From positions 372,001 through 436,000 of the forward strand of contig NZ_PYFX01000003.1 of assembly GCF_003020115.1 (NCBI RefSeq): 64,000 nucleotides of DNA, written 5' to 3'. How positions within the stretch are numbered: the stretch's first letter is position 1; the number at the start of each line of letters is the position of its first letter. Below, one piece after another: positions 52,880-60,803 of this stretch. The position numbers and the translations under genes were made by a program. Source of the DNA: Bradyrhizobium sp. MOS002 (lineage in GTDB: Bacteria; Pseudomonadota; Alphaproteobacteria; Rhizobiales; Xanthobacteraceae). The notes under the pieces are model-generated. The model worked only from the letters and a program-made list of their open reading frames with translations, had not been told where the DNA came from and made no database searches.

Positions 52880-53086
52880 GCCTTGTCCAGTTCCTAAATC
52901 GGCTCGGGTCTGTGAGCTTGTCGCGCCCCGCGAACGGCTTGAAAACGCCATACCAATGGGAGGCTTGCCCTTTGAAAATGCGCAGAAAATCGCCGCGAGG
53001 GGTTTAGCAGGTCAATCACCCTTCTCGCAAGCAGGCGGAGTGTGGCTGAATCGATCAAGATGTGGAGATTTTGCCGCAATGCCCCT

Positions 53087-53872
53087 TCATTCGGGCAAAG
53101 CCGTGCCAATTCGACGCGGCGCGCGGTCCGCGCTCTCGTCCTTCAGCGCCACACCGCTCACTTCCCGCGCGAGCCCCTCGCGGACCAGCCAGGCGATCTT
53201 GAAGGCAGCCTCGTCATAGCTCAACCCGGCCTTGTGGATGTTCGACACGCAATTGCGCTCGGCATCGGTCCGGCCCGGCTTCGGTGCGAAAGTCAGATAG
53301 GCGCCGAGACTGTCGGGCGCCGACAGGCCCGGCCGCTCGCCGATCAGCGTCACGACCATGCGCGCGCCGAGAATGGCGCCGATCTCGTCGCCGAGCGCGA
53401 CGCGCGCGCCTGAGGCGACGACGACATGGCCGATCGCGACACCATCGTCGGCTGCGAGCAGCGGCAGCAGGCGCATCACCAGCGCGACCGCATGGGCGTG
53501 GACCGCCGCCGCCGACAGCCCATCGCCAATCACGACCGCGAGCTGGCACGGCTCCGGCGCGCTCCGCGCCAGAGCCTCGACTGATCCGACATCGAGCCGT
53601 CTGCCCAGGTCAGGCCGCCGCAGATAGTCCCTGCGGTCGACCGCCTGGCTGTTCGCCTCGGTGACGACGAGGCCAAGTGCGCGGAGATCCGCGACCAGCC
53701 GCGGCGCATCGAAGACGGCATGCACGGCATCGCGGGCGCGGGCGTGGTCCAGCGTGAAATCGAGCAGCGCCCGCGTCGGCAGGCTCGCGCCGCTGCGCCC
53801 GAGCGCGACTCGCGCGGGCGTGAGCGACCGCAGGTCGAGGGTCGGACGACGCGGGGTGACCGGATCAGACAT
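53087..53872 (-). CDS. eutC: ethanolamine ammonia-lyase small subunit
   Basis: A 261-residue subunit of the adenosylcobalamin-dependent lyase that turns ethanolamine into acetaldehyde and ammonia. Typical parts are the N-terminal [36 protein letters not shown] near residue 50, the cobalamin-related [16 protein letters not shown] near 130, and [20 protein letters not shown] near 185 with NCVSNIH near 215. It starts 6 bp after the stop of hpnP, whereas its partner eutB lies on the other side of hpnP. The two subunits form an alpha6-beta6 enzyme. Ethanolamine probably comes from phosphatidylethanolamine turnover. Confidence 0.94.
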   Translation of the reverse strand: MSDPVTPRRPTLDLRSLTPARVALGRSGASLPTRALLDFTLDHARARDAVHAVFDAPRLVADLRALGLVVTEANSQAVDRRDYLRRPDLGRRLDVGSVEALARSAPEPCQLAVVIGDGLSAAAVHAHAVALVMRLLPLLAADDGVAIGHVVVASGARVALGDEIGAILGARMVVTLIGERPGLSAPDSLGAYLTFAPKPGRTDAERNCVSNIHKAGLSYDEAAFKIAWLVREGLAREVSGVALKDESADRAPRRIGTALPE

Positions 53873-53878
53873 GTCGCA

Positions 53879-55465
53879 TCATTCGGCGGGAACGGAGGCC
53901 TCGCGTAGCCGGATCGAATAGTTCGAGGCGTTCTGCTGGCCGCTGGATGCTGCCCGCGCAAAGGTGATGAGATGGTGCGCGATCAGGGTGCAGCCGATCA
54001 GGCCTTCGAGATCGCCGCGCTTGATGCGGCCCAGCGCGAACTTCCAGAACACGCTCTTGTAGTCGCCGAGCACGCCGACCTTCCAGAAGATGTTCCGTAG
54101 CATGACGAGGCCGCGCCTGATGTTGGCCCAGGTCTTCATCTCGTCCGGCGTCGGCATCGTCAGGCGGTGCACGTAAACGTGGTCGCATTGATACTGGAAG
54201 CGCGCGAAAACCCTCTCGGGCTCGTAGGCGACGCCCATGGTGTGCTTCCAGGATGCGACGACGTCGTCGTAGGGCAACAGGAAGTTGACATTGGAATCGC
54301 GGCCGTCGTCCTCGACCAGGCGCCCTTCCCGCTCCAGCCGGTCCCACAGCGGCGTCTTCGGCAGCGCCTGGAGCAGGTTGATGGTCAACAGCGGAATGCG
54401 CGATTCCTCGACAAAGGCGAGCAGCGCCTCGGCGGTGTTCGGCTTGTCGGTGTCGAGCCCCATGATGATGCCGGACACCACCTCCATGCCGTAGGAGTTG
54501 ATGGTGCGCACGCCCTCCAGGATCGGGACCATCATGTTGTGGTCCTTCTGCATCGCCTTCAGCGCGTCGGGATCGGGTGTCTCGATGCCGCAAAAGATCG
54601 TGATGAAGTAGGCCTCGCGCATCTTCTCGAGGATCTCAGGCCGCTTGGCGATGTTGAGCGTCGCCTCGCAGGCGAGCCGCACCACATAGCCGGTCCGCTT
54701 CTGCCATTCGATCAGATGCGGCAGGAGGTCCATCGCCGCCTTGCGGTTGCCGATGAAATTGTCGTCGACGAAATAGACCGTGTCGGTCATGCCGCATTCG
54801 CGCAGGCGGTCGAGCTCGGCGATGATCTGCTCGGGCGATTTGAGGCGCGGGTTGCGGCCGTAGAGGCCGGGGATGTCGCAGAACTCGCACTGATAGGGAC
54901 AGCCGCTGGAATACTGGATGCTGCCGAGCATGTATCTCTTCACGTCGGCGAGTTCGTAGGCCGGGATCGGAAACTCCGTCATCGGCACACGGTCCTTGGT
55001 GGTCAGCACCACCTGGGTCTCGGGACGCGAGATATCGCGCGACAGGATCTCGATCAGCTGGTTGGTGGCATCGCCCAGCTCGCCGACATGGAGATAGTCG
55101 AAGGACGGGTAGTAGTCCGGGCAGGCGCTGACGGAGGGACCGCCGAGCGCGACCGGCAGATCGAACTCGTGGGCGCGGCGGCAGATGTCGTTCATCTGCT
55201 GGCGCTGGATGTGCATGCCGCTGACGAAGACCGCCTCCGCCCATTCGAACTCTTCCCTTGTCGTGCGGCGAAGGTTCTCGTCGACGAATTTGACCTGCCA
55301 TTCCCTCGGAAGATAGGCGGCGAGCAGCAAAAGCCCCTGTGGCGGCATGAAGGCGCGGACGCCATCGGTCAGGGGGTAGGAATGCTCGAACGTCCCGAAC
55401 GACGATGTGTATCGCGGAAACACGCACAGAATCCGCCGAGACGTACCGTTACTTTCAGCTCGCAT
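53879..55465 (-). CDS. hpnP: hopanoid C-2 methylase HpnP (B12-binding radical SAM)
   Basis: A 528-residue protein with an N-terminal cobalamin-binding domain (FPRYTSSFGTFEHSYPL start, VFVSGMHIQRQQMNDI, VALGGPSVSACPDYYPSFD) and a radical SAM domain from about residue 180. The cluster motif is SSGCPYQCEFCD (C-x3-C-x2-C), followed by LACEATLNIAK and FCGIETPDPDAL. These features and the length fit HpnP, which makes 2-methylhopanoids from hopanoids, SAM and cobalamin. The gene starts at ATG 55465 with GGGGGAG upstream; a TTG one codon earlier is also possible. In Rhodopseudomonas hpnP is controlled by the general stress factor EcfG, but no GGAAC-N16-CGTT site is visible in the 148 bp in front of this copy. 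Confidence 0.92.
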   Translation of the reverse strand: MRAESNGTSRRILCVFPRYTSSFGTFEHSYPLTDGVRAFMPPQGLLLLAAYLPREWQVKFVDENLRRTTREEFEWAEAVFVSGMHIQRQQMNDICRRAHEFDLPVALGGPSVSACPDYYPSFDYLHVGELGDATNQLIEILSRDISRPETQVVLTTKDRVPMTEFPIPAYELADVKRYMLGSIQYSSGCPYQCEFCDIPGLYGRNPRLKSPEQIIAELDRLRECGMTDTVYFVDDNFIGNRKAAMDLLPHLIEWQKRTGYVVRLACEATLNIAKRPEILEKMREAYFITIFCGIETPDPDALKAMQKDHNMMVPILEGVRTINSYGMEVVSGIIMGLDTDKPNTAEALLAFVEESRIPLLTINLLQALPKTPLWDRLEREGRLVEDDGRDSNVNFLLPYDDVVASWKHTMGVAYEPERVFARFQYQCDHVYVHRLTMPTPDEMKTWANIRRGLVMLRNIFWKVGVLGDYKSVFWKFALGRIKRGDLEGLIGCTLIAHHLITFARAASSGQQNASNYSIRLREASVPAE

Positions 55466-55613
55466 CAAAGCTCCCCCGCCACGCTCGACTTAGCTGCGGA
55501 AATTGCCAGACAGATAGCGTAATGCTGTCGCCGGAATTTCTCAATATTGTGGCATGAGCTTAATTCCCGGAGGCATCAATGGTTTCCTCGAGCCGCCGGG
55601 TGCTTCCGCCGCG

Positions 55614-56996
55614 TCACGCGATTAGCCGTGAGGCAAAATCGGGCAGCAGGCCTGCATCGCCGGCAAGCCGGAAGTCAGCGCCCGCAATCCCGGACCGCAC
55701 CAGCCAGTCGTCGAACTCCGGCGCACGGCGCAGTCCGAAGACGTCGCGGACATAGAGCGCGTCGTGAAAAGACGTGGACTGATAGTTCAGCATGACGTCA
55801 TCGGCGCCGGGAACGCCCATGATGAAGGTGACGCCGGCAGCCGCCAGCAGCGTCAGCAGATTGTCCATGTCGTCCTGGTCCGCCTCGGCGTGGTTGGTAT
55901 AGCAGATGTCGATGCCAAGCGGCAGGCCGAGCAGCTTGCCGCAAAAGTGATCCTCCAACCCGGCCCGGATGATTTCCTTGCCATCGTAGAGATATTCCGG
56001 GCCGATGAAGCCGACCACGCTGTTGACCAGGAGGGGCGCAAAGGCGCGGGCCACCGCATAGGCGCGCGCCTCGCAGGTCTGCTGGTCGACGCCGTGATGG
56101 GCATTGGCCGATAGCGCCGAGCCCTGCCCGGTCTCGAAATACATCACGTTCTGGCCGACCGTGCCGCGCCTCTGCGACAGCCCGGCCTCTTGCGCCTCTT
56201 TCAGAAGCGCGAGGTCGATGCCAAAACTACGGTTGGCGGCCTCGGTGCCGGCGACCGACTGGAAGACTAGATCGACCGGCGCGCCCTGCCCGATCAGCGA
56301 CAGCGTCGTGGTGACATGAGTCAGCACGCAGCCCTGGGTCGGGATATTCAGCCGCGCAATGACCTCGTCGAGCAGCCGCAGCAGTTGGCCGATCACGGCC
56401 GGGTCGTCGCTCGCCGGGTTGATGCCGATGCAGGCATCGCCCGCGCCGAGCAGGATGCCGTCGAGGATGGAGGCGGTGATGCCCCTGGCATCGTCGAAGG
56501 GATGGTTGGGCTGGAGCCGGGTGCTCATCCGGCCCTTCAGGCCGATGGTGTTGCGGAAAGCGGTGGTGATCTCGCATTTCCGTGCCGCCAGGATCAAATC
56601 CTGGTTACGCATCAGCTTCGACACCGCGGCTGCCATCTCCGGGGTGATGCCGCCTGCCAGCTTGCGCAAGATTTCGGGCGTCGCGGCATCCGACAGCAGC
56701 CAGTCGCGAAAGGCACCGACCGTCAGCGAAGCCACCGGCGCGAAGGCTTTTGCGTCGTGGCTGTCGATGACGAGGCGGGTGACCTCGTCGGCCTCATAGG
56801 GGATGACGGCTTCCTGCAAGAATTGCCCGAGCGGGACATCGGCCAGCGCCATCCGCGCCGCGATCATCTGTTCGGCACTGGCGGCGGCGATCCCGGCCAG
56901 CCGGTCGCCGGAGCGCGGCGGGGTCGCTTTGGCGAGCAGGTCGCGCAAATCCGGGAACGTGTAGGTCGTGGCGTCGATGGTGTGGCGGTAGACCAA
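55614..56996 (-). CDS. eutB: ethanolamine ammonia-lyase large subunit
   Basis: A 460-residue TIM-barrel subunit of the cobalamin-dependent ethanolamine lyase. Family blocks seen include FPDLRDLLAKATPPRSGDRLAG at the start, STRLQPNHPFDDARGITASI near residue 160, INPASDDPAVIGQLL near 200, FQSVAGTEAANRSFGIDLALL near 250 and YFETGQGSALSANAHHGVDQQTCEARAYAVA near 290 (read in short pieces). It begins with a TTG at 56996 behind a good GGAGAG site. The small subunit is not adjacent; hpnP lies between. No microcompartment genes are present, so the acetaldehyde is probably handled by other enzymes. Confidence 0.94.
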   Translation of the reverse strand: MVYRHTIDATTYTFPDLRDLLAKATPPRSGDRLAGIAAASAEQMIAARMALADVPLGQFLQEAVIPYEADEVTRLVIDSHDAKAFAPVASLTVGAFRDWLLSDAATPEILRKLAGGITPEMAAAVSKLMRNQDLILAARKCEITTAFRNTIGLKGRMSTRLQPNHPFDDARGITASILDGILLGAGDACIGINPASDDPAVIGQLLRLLDEVIARLNIPTQGCVLTHVTTTLSLIGQGAPVDLVFQSVAGTEAANRSFGIDLALLKEAQEAGLSQRRGTVGQNVMYFETGQGSALSANAHHGVDQQTCEARAYAVARAFAPLLVNSVVGFIGPEYLYDGKEIIRAGLEDHFCGKLLGLPLGIDICYTNHAEADQDDMDNLLTLLAAAGVTFIMGVPGADDVMLNYQSTSFHDALYVRDVFGLRRAPEFDDWLVRSGIAGADFRLAGDAGLLPDFASRLIA

Positions 56997-57113
56997 GCGT
57001 CTCTCCGGGGTTCGTCGGCCAGCGACCGACTCCAGGGCGATCCAAGACTATACCTTCAGATCAAGACGCTGAAATATCTACCTTTCTTTCGGCCGAGGGA
57101 AGGAGGCCAAACT

Positions 57114-57127
57114 CGGCGTTAACGCCG
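57114..57127. promoter_or_regulatory. 14-bp perfect palindrome between divergent eutB and chemoreceptor genes
   Basis: CGGCGTTAACGCCG, perfect and without spacer, lies about 118 bp from the eutB start and 87 bp from the chemoreceptor start. It could be an operator for one or both genes. Confidence 0.3.
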
Positions 57128-57213
57128 CGTCCATCTTCATTCTGCATAGTTTTGCAATAATTTGCACGACCGCGCTCTCCGGCCGCTCCCGGCCATTCGG
57201 GCCCCTGAAAACC

Positions 57214-58953
57214 ATGACAACTGACCGACCTGGGAATGCCACCGGCCTCGCCGGCCGCTTTACGCTTGCCAACAAGCTCTACGCCATCTTCGCGCTGTTC
57301 GCGCTGCTCACCGCGGCGATCGCGATGCTGTCCGACTACAACAGCCGCCGCGGCGCCGACCTGACGAGCGCGATCGAGACCGCGAACGCCGCCGCGCTGA
57401 ACGTCGAGCGGGTCAACTCGCTGGTCTATGCGGTCGTGATGGAATCGCGCGGCGTCTACATGTCGACCGAGCCGGCCGTGGTGAAGAAATACGGCGAGGG
57501 CCTGCTCAAGTTCAACGCCCAGATCCTCGACGTCGTGAAGCGCTGGGAGACCATCGTCAAGGCTGACGATGCCGAGCAGTTCGCCACCTTCAAGAAGCGC
57601 ATCGAGCAGTTCGTCGAGTTTCGCAAGGAATTGGTGCGCCGCGGCGTCGAGATCAATGCGGCCGCGGGCCGCGAATGGGGCGACAACGACGCCAACCGCG
57701 CCGTGCGCTCGGCGCTGAACAAGGATCTCGAGGCGCTGTCCAAGGTCTATGCCGAGCGCGCGAGGCAAATCGCGCACGAGACCGAGACCAATCGCATCCT
57801 GTCCTTCGTCCTGACCTGCCTCGGCGGCGTGGCGCTCGCCCTCGTCGTGATCGGCATCGTCATCATCGCCCGCTCGATCGCACGCCCCCTCTCCGCCATC
57901 ACCGCGACCATCAAGCAGGTCGCTGACGGCGCCGAGAACGTCGTGGTGCCGCACTCTGACCGAGCCGACGAGATCGGCGCACTGGCACGCGCGATCCAGA
58001 TCTTCCAGGACGCGATGGGGCGTAACCGCAACCTCGCCTCGCAGGTCTCGCAGGACTCCGCCGCGCGCGAGGAGCGCGCCCGCCACATCGAACAATCTGT
58101 CGACGCGTTTCGCGAGGCGATCGGCGCGATCATGCGCGGCCTCAGCGACAACGCCTCCGTCATGCGCGAGACCGCGCAGACCATCACCCGCGTCACCGCG
58201 GACGCGAGCAGCCGCGCCGGCACGGCGGCGAACGCCACCGAGCAGGCCTCGCACAACGTCACGGCGGTGGCAGGCGCGGCCGAGGAGCTGTCTGCGTCGG
58301 TGGTGGAGATCGGCCGGCAGGTGCGGCAATCCGCCAGCGCAGTCGAGCAGACCGGCCAGCGCACCGAGAAATCGATTGCCGAGATCGAGAGCCTGGCGGC
58401 CGCCACGCAACGCATCGACGGCGTGCTCAGCCTGATCCAGGCGATCGCCGAGCAGACCAATCTGCTCGCGCTCAATGCCACCATCGAGGCCGCGCGCGCG
58501 GGCGATGCCGGCCGTGGCTTTGCCGTCGTCGCACACGAAGTCAAGGCTCTCGCGGGGCAGACCGCGAAGGCGACCGCCGACATCAGCGAAAACGTCTCGA
58601 TGATCCAGTCCTCCACCCGCAACGCGGTCGACGCCGTCCGCGAGATCGGCGGCGCGGTCCGCGAGATCAACGACGTCACCTCGGCGATCGCCGGCGCCAT
58701 CGGCCAGCAGGACGCCGCCACGCGCGAGATCTCGTCCAACGCGCAATCGGCCGCCCAAGGCAACGAGACCCTCGTCGCCAACATCAGCTCGCTCCGCGAC
58801 GCCATCGGCGAGACCGATACTGCGGCCTCCTCGGTGCTAAGGGCTGCGAGCAGCGTGACCGAGACGGCGGAGACGCTGTCGCGCGAGGTGGAGAAGTTCT
58901 TCCAGAACCTGCGCTCGGGCGCGGCGGACAGCCGTATCGCCAAGGCCGGATGA
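57214..58953 (+). CDS. methyl-accepting chemotaxis protein
   Basis: A 579-residue chemoreceptor. The first membrane helix ([19 protein letters not shown]) lies at residues 18-36, a four-helix-type ligand domain follows to about 200, the second helix ([25 protein letters not shown]) leads to a HAMP segment ([20 protein letters not shown]), and the signalling tip is [23 protein letters not shown] near residue 410, the most conserved stretch of the family, with [13 protein letters not shown] behind it. The C-terminus lacks a CheR-tethering pentapeptide. The stimulus is not known. It is divergent from eutB, and ethanolamine sensing would be a testable idea but has no direct support. Confidence 0.94.
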   Translation: MTTDRPGNATGLAGRFTLANKLYAIFALFALLTAAIAMLSDYNSRRGADLTSAIETANAAALNVERVNSLVYAVVMESRGVYMSTEPAVVKKYGEGLLKFNAQILDVVKRWETIVKADDAEQFATFKKRIEQFVEFRKELVRRGVEINAAAGREWGDNDANRAVRSALNKDLEALSKVYAERARQIAHETETNRILSFVLTCLGGVALALVVIGIVIIARSIARPLSAITATIKQVADGAENVVVPHSDRADEIGALARAIQIFQDAMGRNRNLASQVSQDSAAREERARHIEQSVDAFREAIGAIMRGLSDNASVMRETAQTITRVTADASSRAGTAANATEQASHNVTAVAGAAEELSASVVEIGRQVRQSASAVEQTGQRTEKSIAEIESLAAATQRIDGVLSLIQAIAEQTNLLALNATIEAARAGDAGRGFAVVAHEVKALAGQTAKATADISENVSMIQSSTRNAVDAVREIGGAVREINDVTSAIAGAIGQQDAATREISSNAQSAAQGNETLVANISSLRDAIGETDTAASSVLRAASSVTETAETLSREVEKFFQNLRSGAADSRIAKAG

Positions 58954-59283
58954 CGGCGCGTCCATCGCCAACAGAGCCGGTGGTGGGGTCGCTCCATCAA
59001 AAAACGCGAAAACAACCCCATGCACAGTAGCCGGGGACAGCGATTTCAACGGCTTGGCCATTGACGCGATATTCTGCGGATTTTACGAATCTATTTGCTC
59101 CGTCGGGCAAAACAGGGGCATGATGTCAATGTTGGAGCTTTCCGCGCTGGGCCGGCGGATCGTAGGAAGCCGAAGGCTGGCTGAGGCCGCCTCTCATCGC
59201 TTGATGACCCATAGACAATGATCCGGAAATTTTAGCGAAACTATCCAGCCACCTCTGCGTCGGTTAGGTGGAGGGATTACAGC
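58954..59283. other. intergenic region, possible remnant of a dispersed repeat
   Basis: About 330 bp with no supported gene. The stretch around 59005-59120 (ACAACCCCATGCACAGTAGC; TTGCTCCGTCGGGCAAAACA) is of a kind I recall as recurring in Bradyrhizobium intergenic regions, but this is from memory and needs a search. The last part holds the ribosome site GGAGGG of the next small gene. Confidence 0.35.
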
Positions 59284-59466
59284 ATGTCAACAGAGGGCCA
59301 ATCCGACGAACAAGAGGTAAGGATCTCGTGCTACAAGGCGTTGGAGCGAGAGGTGACTGATCCGCTTGCCGCCGTGCTACTCCACGACATCGTCCAGGAT
59401 CTCGAAGCCGATCTTCACAGAGACCGCGCGAAGACTCTCTCCGCAATCCCATCTCCCAAGTCATGA
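59284..59466 (+). CDS. small hypothetical protein
   Basis: A 60-residue acidic, helical peptide (CYKALEREVTDPLAAVLLHD, IVQDLEADLHRDRAK). The ATG has a good GGAGGG site 8 bases upstream, which is the main support. No known domain. The composition is plausible for a small cytoplasmic protein of Bradyrhizobium, but it could also be a chance frame. Confidence 0.4.
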   Translation: MSTEGQSDEQEVRISCYKALEREVTDPLAAVLLHDIVQDLEADLHRDRAKTLSAIPSPKS

Positions 59467-59613
59467 TCGCCAATCATGGCGAGTTGATCCGTGTTTCGGG
59501 CACGGGGATGTCTGCGCACTGAGGGGCGGCAGCTGACGATATATGTCCAGCCATGGAACCATTGGGTTCCCAGTCTATTGCCTCATTGACGCATCACATT
59601 TTGGAGAAACACC

Positions 59614-59928
59614 ATGAAATTTTTAACAGCCGCTCTGACGGCCGCAGCAACCACCCTTCTCGTGACCGCTGCTTCCGCAGCCCCGCTGTCTCCCAACCTG
59701 TCCGCCACCCCGGACAGCAACGTTCAAAACGTCCGCATGGTCTGCAACGAAAACGGTCGTTGCTGGCGCGAGCGCAGCGAGCGCCATGTTATCATCCGCG
59801 ATGGGCGCGATTCCTACGGATATGCGCCTCGCGAGCGCTACATCGAGCGGCGCGGCTATGAAGAGCGCAGCGGCATCGGCTTCCGCGCTCCCGGCGTGAG
59901 CGTCGGGATCGGCACTGACCGCTACTGA
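59614..59928 (+). CDS. small exported basic/aromatic protein
   Basis: A 104-residue protein with a clean signal peptide (LTAALTAAATTLLVTAASAAP). The mature part contains RMVCNENGRCWRERSER with two cysteines, then Arg/Tyr/Gly-rich segments (GYAPRERYIERRGYEERSG) and a C-terminal GVSVGIGTDRY. Such short exported proteins are common in Bradyrhizobium and their function is unknown. The ribosome site GGAGAAAC lies directly upstream, and a strong terminator follows the gene. Confidence 0.8.
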   Translation: MKFLTAALTAAATTLLVTAASAAPLSPNLSATPDSNVQNVRMVCNENGRCWRERSERHVIIRDGRDSYGYAPRERYIERRGYEERSGIGFRAPGVSVGIGTDRY

Positions 59929-59948
59929 GATACGCATCCTGTGAATGC

Positions 59949-59979
59949 AAAAGCCGCGGAGCAATCCGCGGCTTTTTGC
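59949..59979. terminator. factor-independent terminator
   Basis: A 12-bp perfect stem AAAAGCCGCGGA / TCCGCGGCTTTT with a GCAA tetraloop and a T run, 20 bp after the stop codon of the small exported protein. Confidence 0.9.
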
Positions 59980-60155
59980 TGTCGCCACCATCTGGCTTGA
60001 TCGGGACGTTGCGATCGCCCGGGCTGCCCTGGAAATAGTTGCTTTCCCCTCGCTATTCTGCGGGCGAAGCACCATATCCCGGATATCACCGCGCGCCCCT
60101 CGGCTGTTATCGGTGACTGAGAGCAGCGTGCTCCCGCCGACAAGAGGCGGTCAAT

Positions 60156-60263
60156 ATGTCAAGTATATCCAGGTTCAGTGTTCGCGAATGGCTGGTGCAC
60201 CCGGCGCTGCTACCGGTCGTACTTGTACTGCTGGTCGTCGCTGCGTTGCTCGTTCAATGGTAG
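60156..60263 (+). CDS. 35-residue membrane peptide
   Basis: ATG 60156 to TAG 60261-60263 encodes 35 residues: a basic start MSSISRFSVREWLVHP followed by one membrane helix LLPVVLVLLVVAALLVQW. An AAGAGG ribosome site is 9 bases upstream. The pattern of a short RFSVREWLVHP head and a single helix ending in QW is one I recall from Bradyrhizobium as a recurring mini-protein, but I could not search. It is too short for most gene finders. The next small gene starts within its last codons (ATGGTAG), so the two may be coupled. Confidence 0.6.
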   Translation: MSSISRFSVREWLVHPALLPVVLVLLVVAALLVQW

Positions 60264-60505
60264 TTCGCCTCGACGAACCGGCGCCGTCAGCTCAGGTCGA
60301 CATTTCGCTGGATCCTATCCAACGAACTCGATCGTCGCTAACGGGCGAGTTGGACATCAGGGCGACGGATGCCTTGGACAAAGCTCGCAACTTGCCAGCT
60401 GGAGAGCAGCGCGCGGAAGCGATGCAGGAGGCAACGATCCTCGAAAACGCGGCCCAAATGCTCAGGCTTTTCGGCGGAAAACATGCCGGAAAGATCACAC
60501 GCTGA
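60257..60505 (+). CDS. small hypothetical protein downstream of the membrane peptide
   Basis: An 82-residue hydrophilic protein from an ATG that overlaps the stop codon of the membrane peptide. The C-terminal part (ATDALDKARNLPAGEQRAEAMQEATILENAAQMLRLF, in two helices) resembles a small family of Bradyrhizobium proteins that have the pattern LDKARxLPxGxxRxEAMxxAxxLxNAA; this recollection gives the support. The N-terminal third is variable. The frame stays open upstream but would run through the membrane peptide in another frame, so the short start is preferred. Confidence 0.5.
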   Translation: MVVRLDEPAPSAQVDISLDPIQRTRSSLTGELDIRATDALDKARNLPAGEQRAEAMQEATILENAAQMLRLFGGKHAGKITR

Positions 60506-60509
60506 GTCG

Positions 60510-60713
60510 CTATAGCGAGCCCAAGTGGGGCGCCATACCGCGCTCCTGGAGCGGCGCTAGGAACGAAACCCGGCGTGGCTTGTTCATCCTCAACGCGGCT
60601 TGGCGCTCCTGATTCAATGCTTTCCGCCGGCGCAACATCGTCTCCGCTCCAGATGCCCACGGCAACGATTGCGTAGCCGTCGGGGATGCATCGACTTCGA
60701 CAGGTTGCGTCAT
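60510..60713 (-). CDS. doubtful small ORF (67 residues)
   Basis: A minus-strand frame starting at ATG 60713 with the peptide MTQPVEVDASPTATQSL, then MLRRRKALNQERQAALRMNK and FLAPLQERGMAPHLGSL. The middle looks like a charged helix and a GGGAAGG lies upstream, so it may be real. It fills the gap before the transporter gene. No family recognised. Confidence 0.3.
   Translation of the reverse strand: MTQPVEVDASPTATQSLPWASGAETMLRRRKALNQERQAALRMNKPRRVSFLAPLQERGMAPHLGSL
60560..60584 (+). promoter_or_regulatory. EcfG-like promoter candidate, GGAAC-N16-TGTT
   Basis: GGAAC at 60560-60564 and TGTT at 60581-60584, 16 bp apart, differ from the general-stress consensus GGAAC-N16-CGTT at one position. It points toward the transporter gene at 60804, about 220 bp downstream. 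Confidence 0.3.
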
Positions 60714-60803
60714 GTTAAGACTGGACGACCTTCCCAAAGATGTGCCGTCCGAACTCACTGGACGTCAACAAACTCGCCGCTTTTCCCGGCCTAGCGAGGA
60801 GCT

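Noticed and set aside
55466..55613. EcfG promoter upstream of hpnP, expected from Rhodopseudomonas
   Set aside because: No GGAAC-N16/17-CGTT or close variant is present in the 148 bp between eutB and hpnP on the minus strand.
59555..59590. GGAAC before the small exported protein at 59614 as an EcfG promoter
   Set aside because: At 16-17 bp downstream the sequence is TATT or CTAT, not CGTT. The GGAACC/GGTTCC pair is only a weak inverted repeat.
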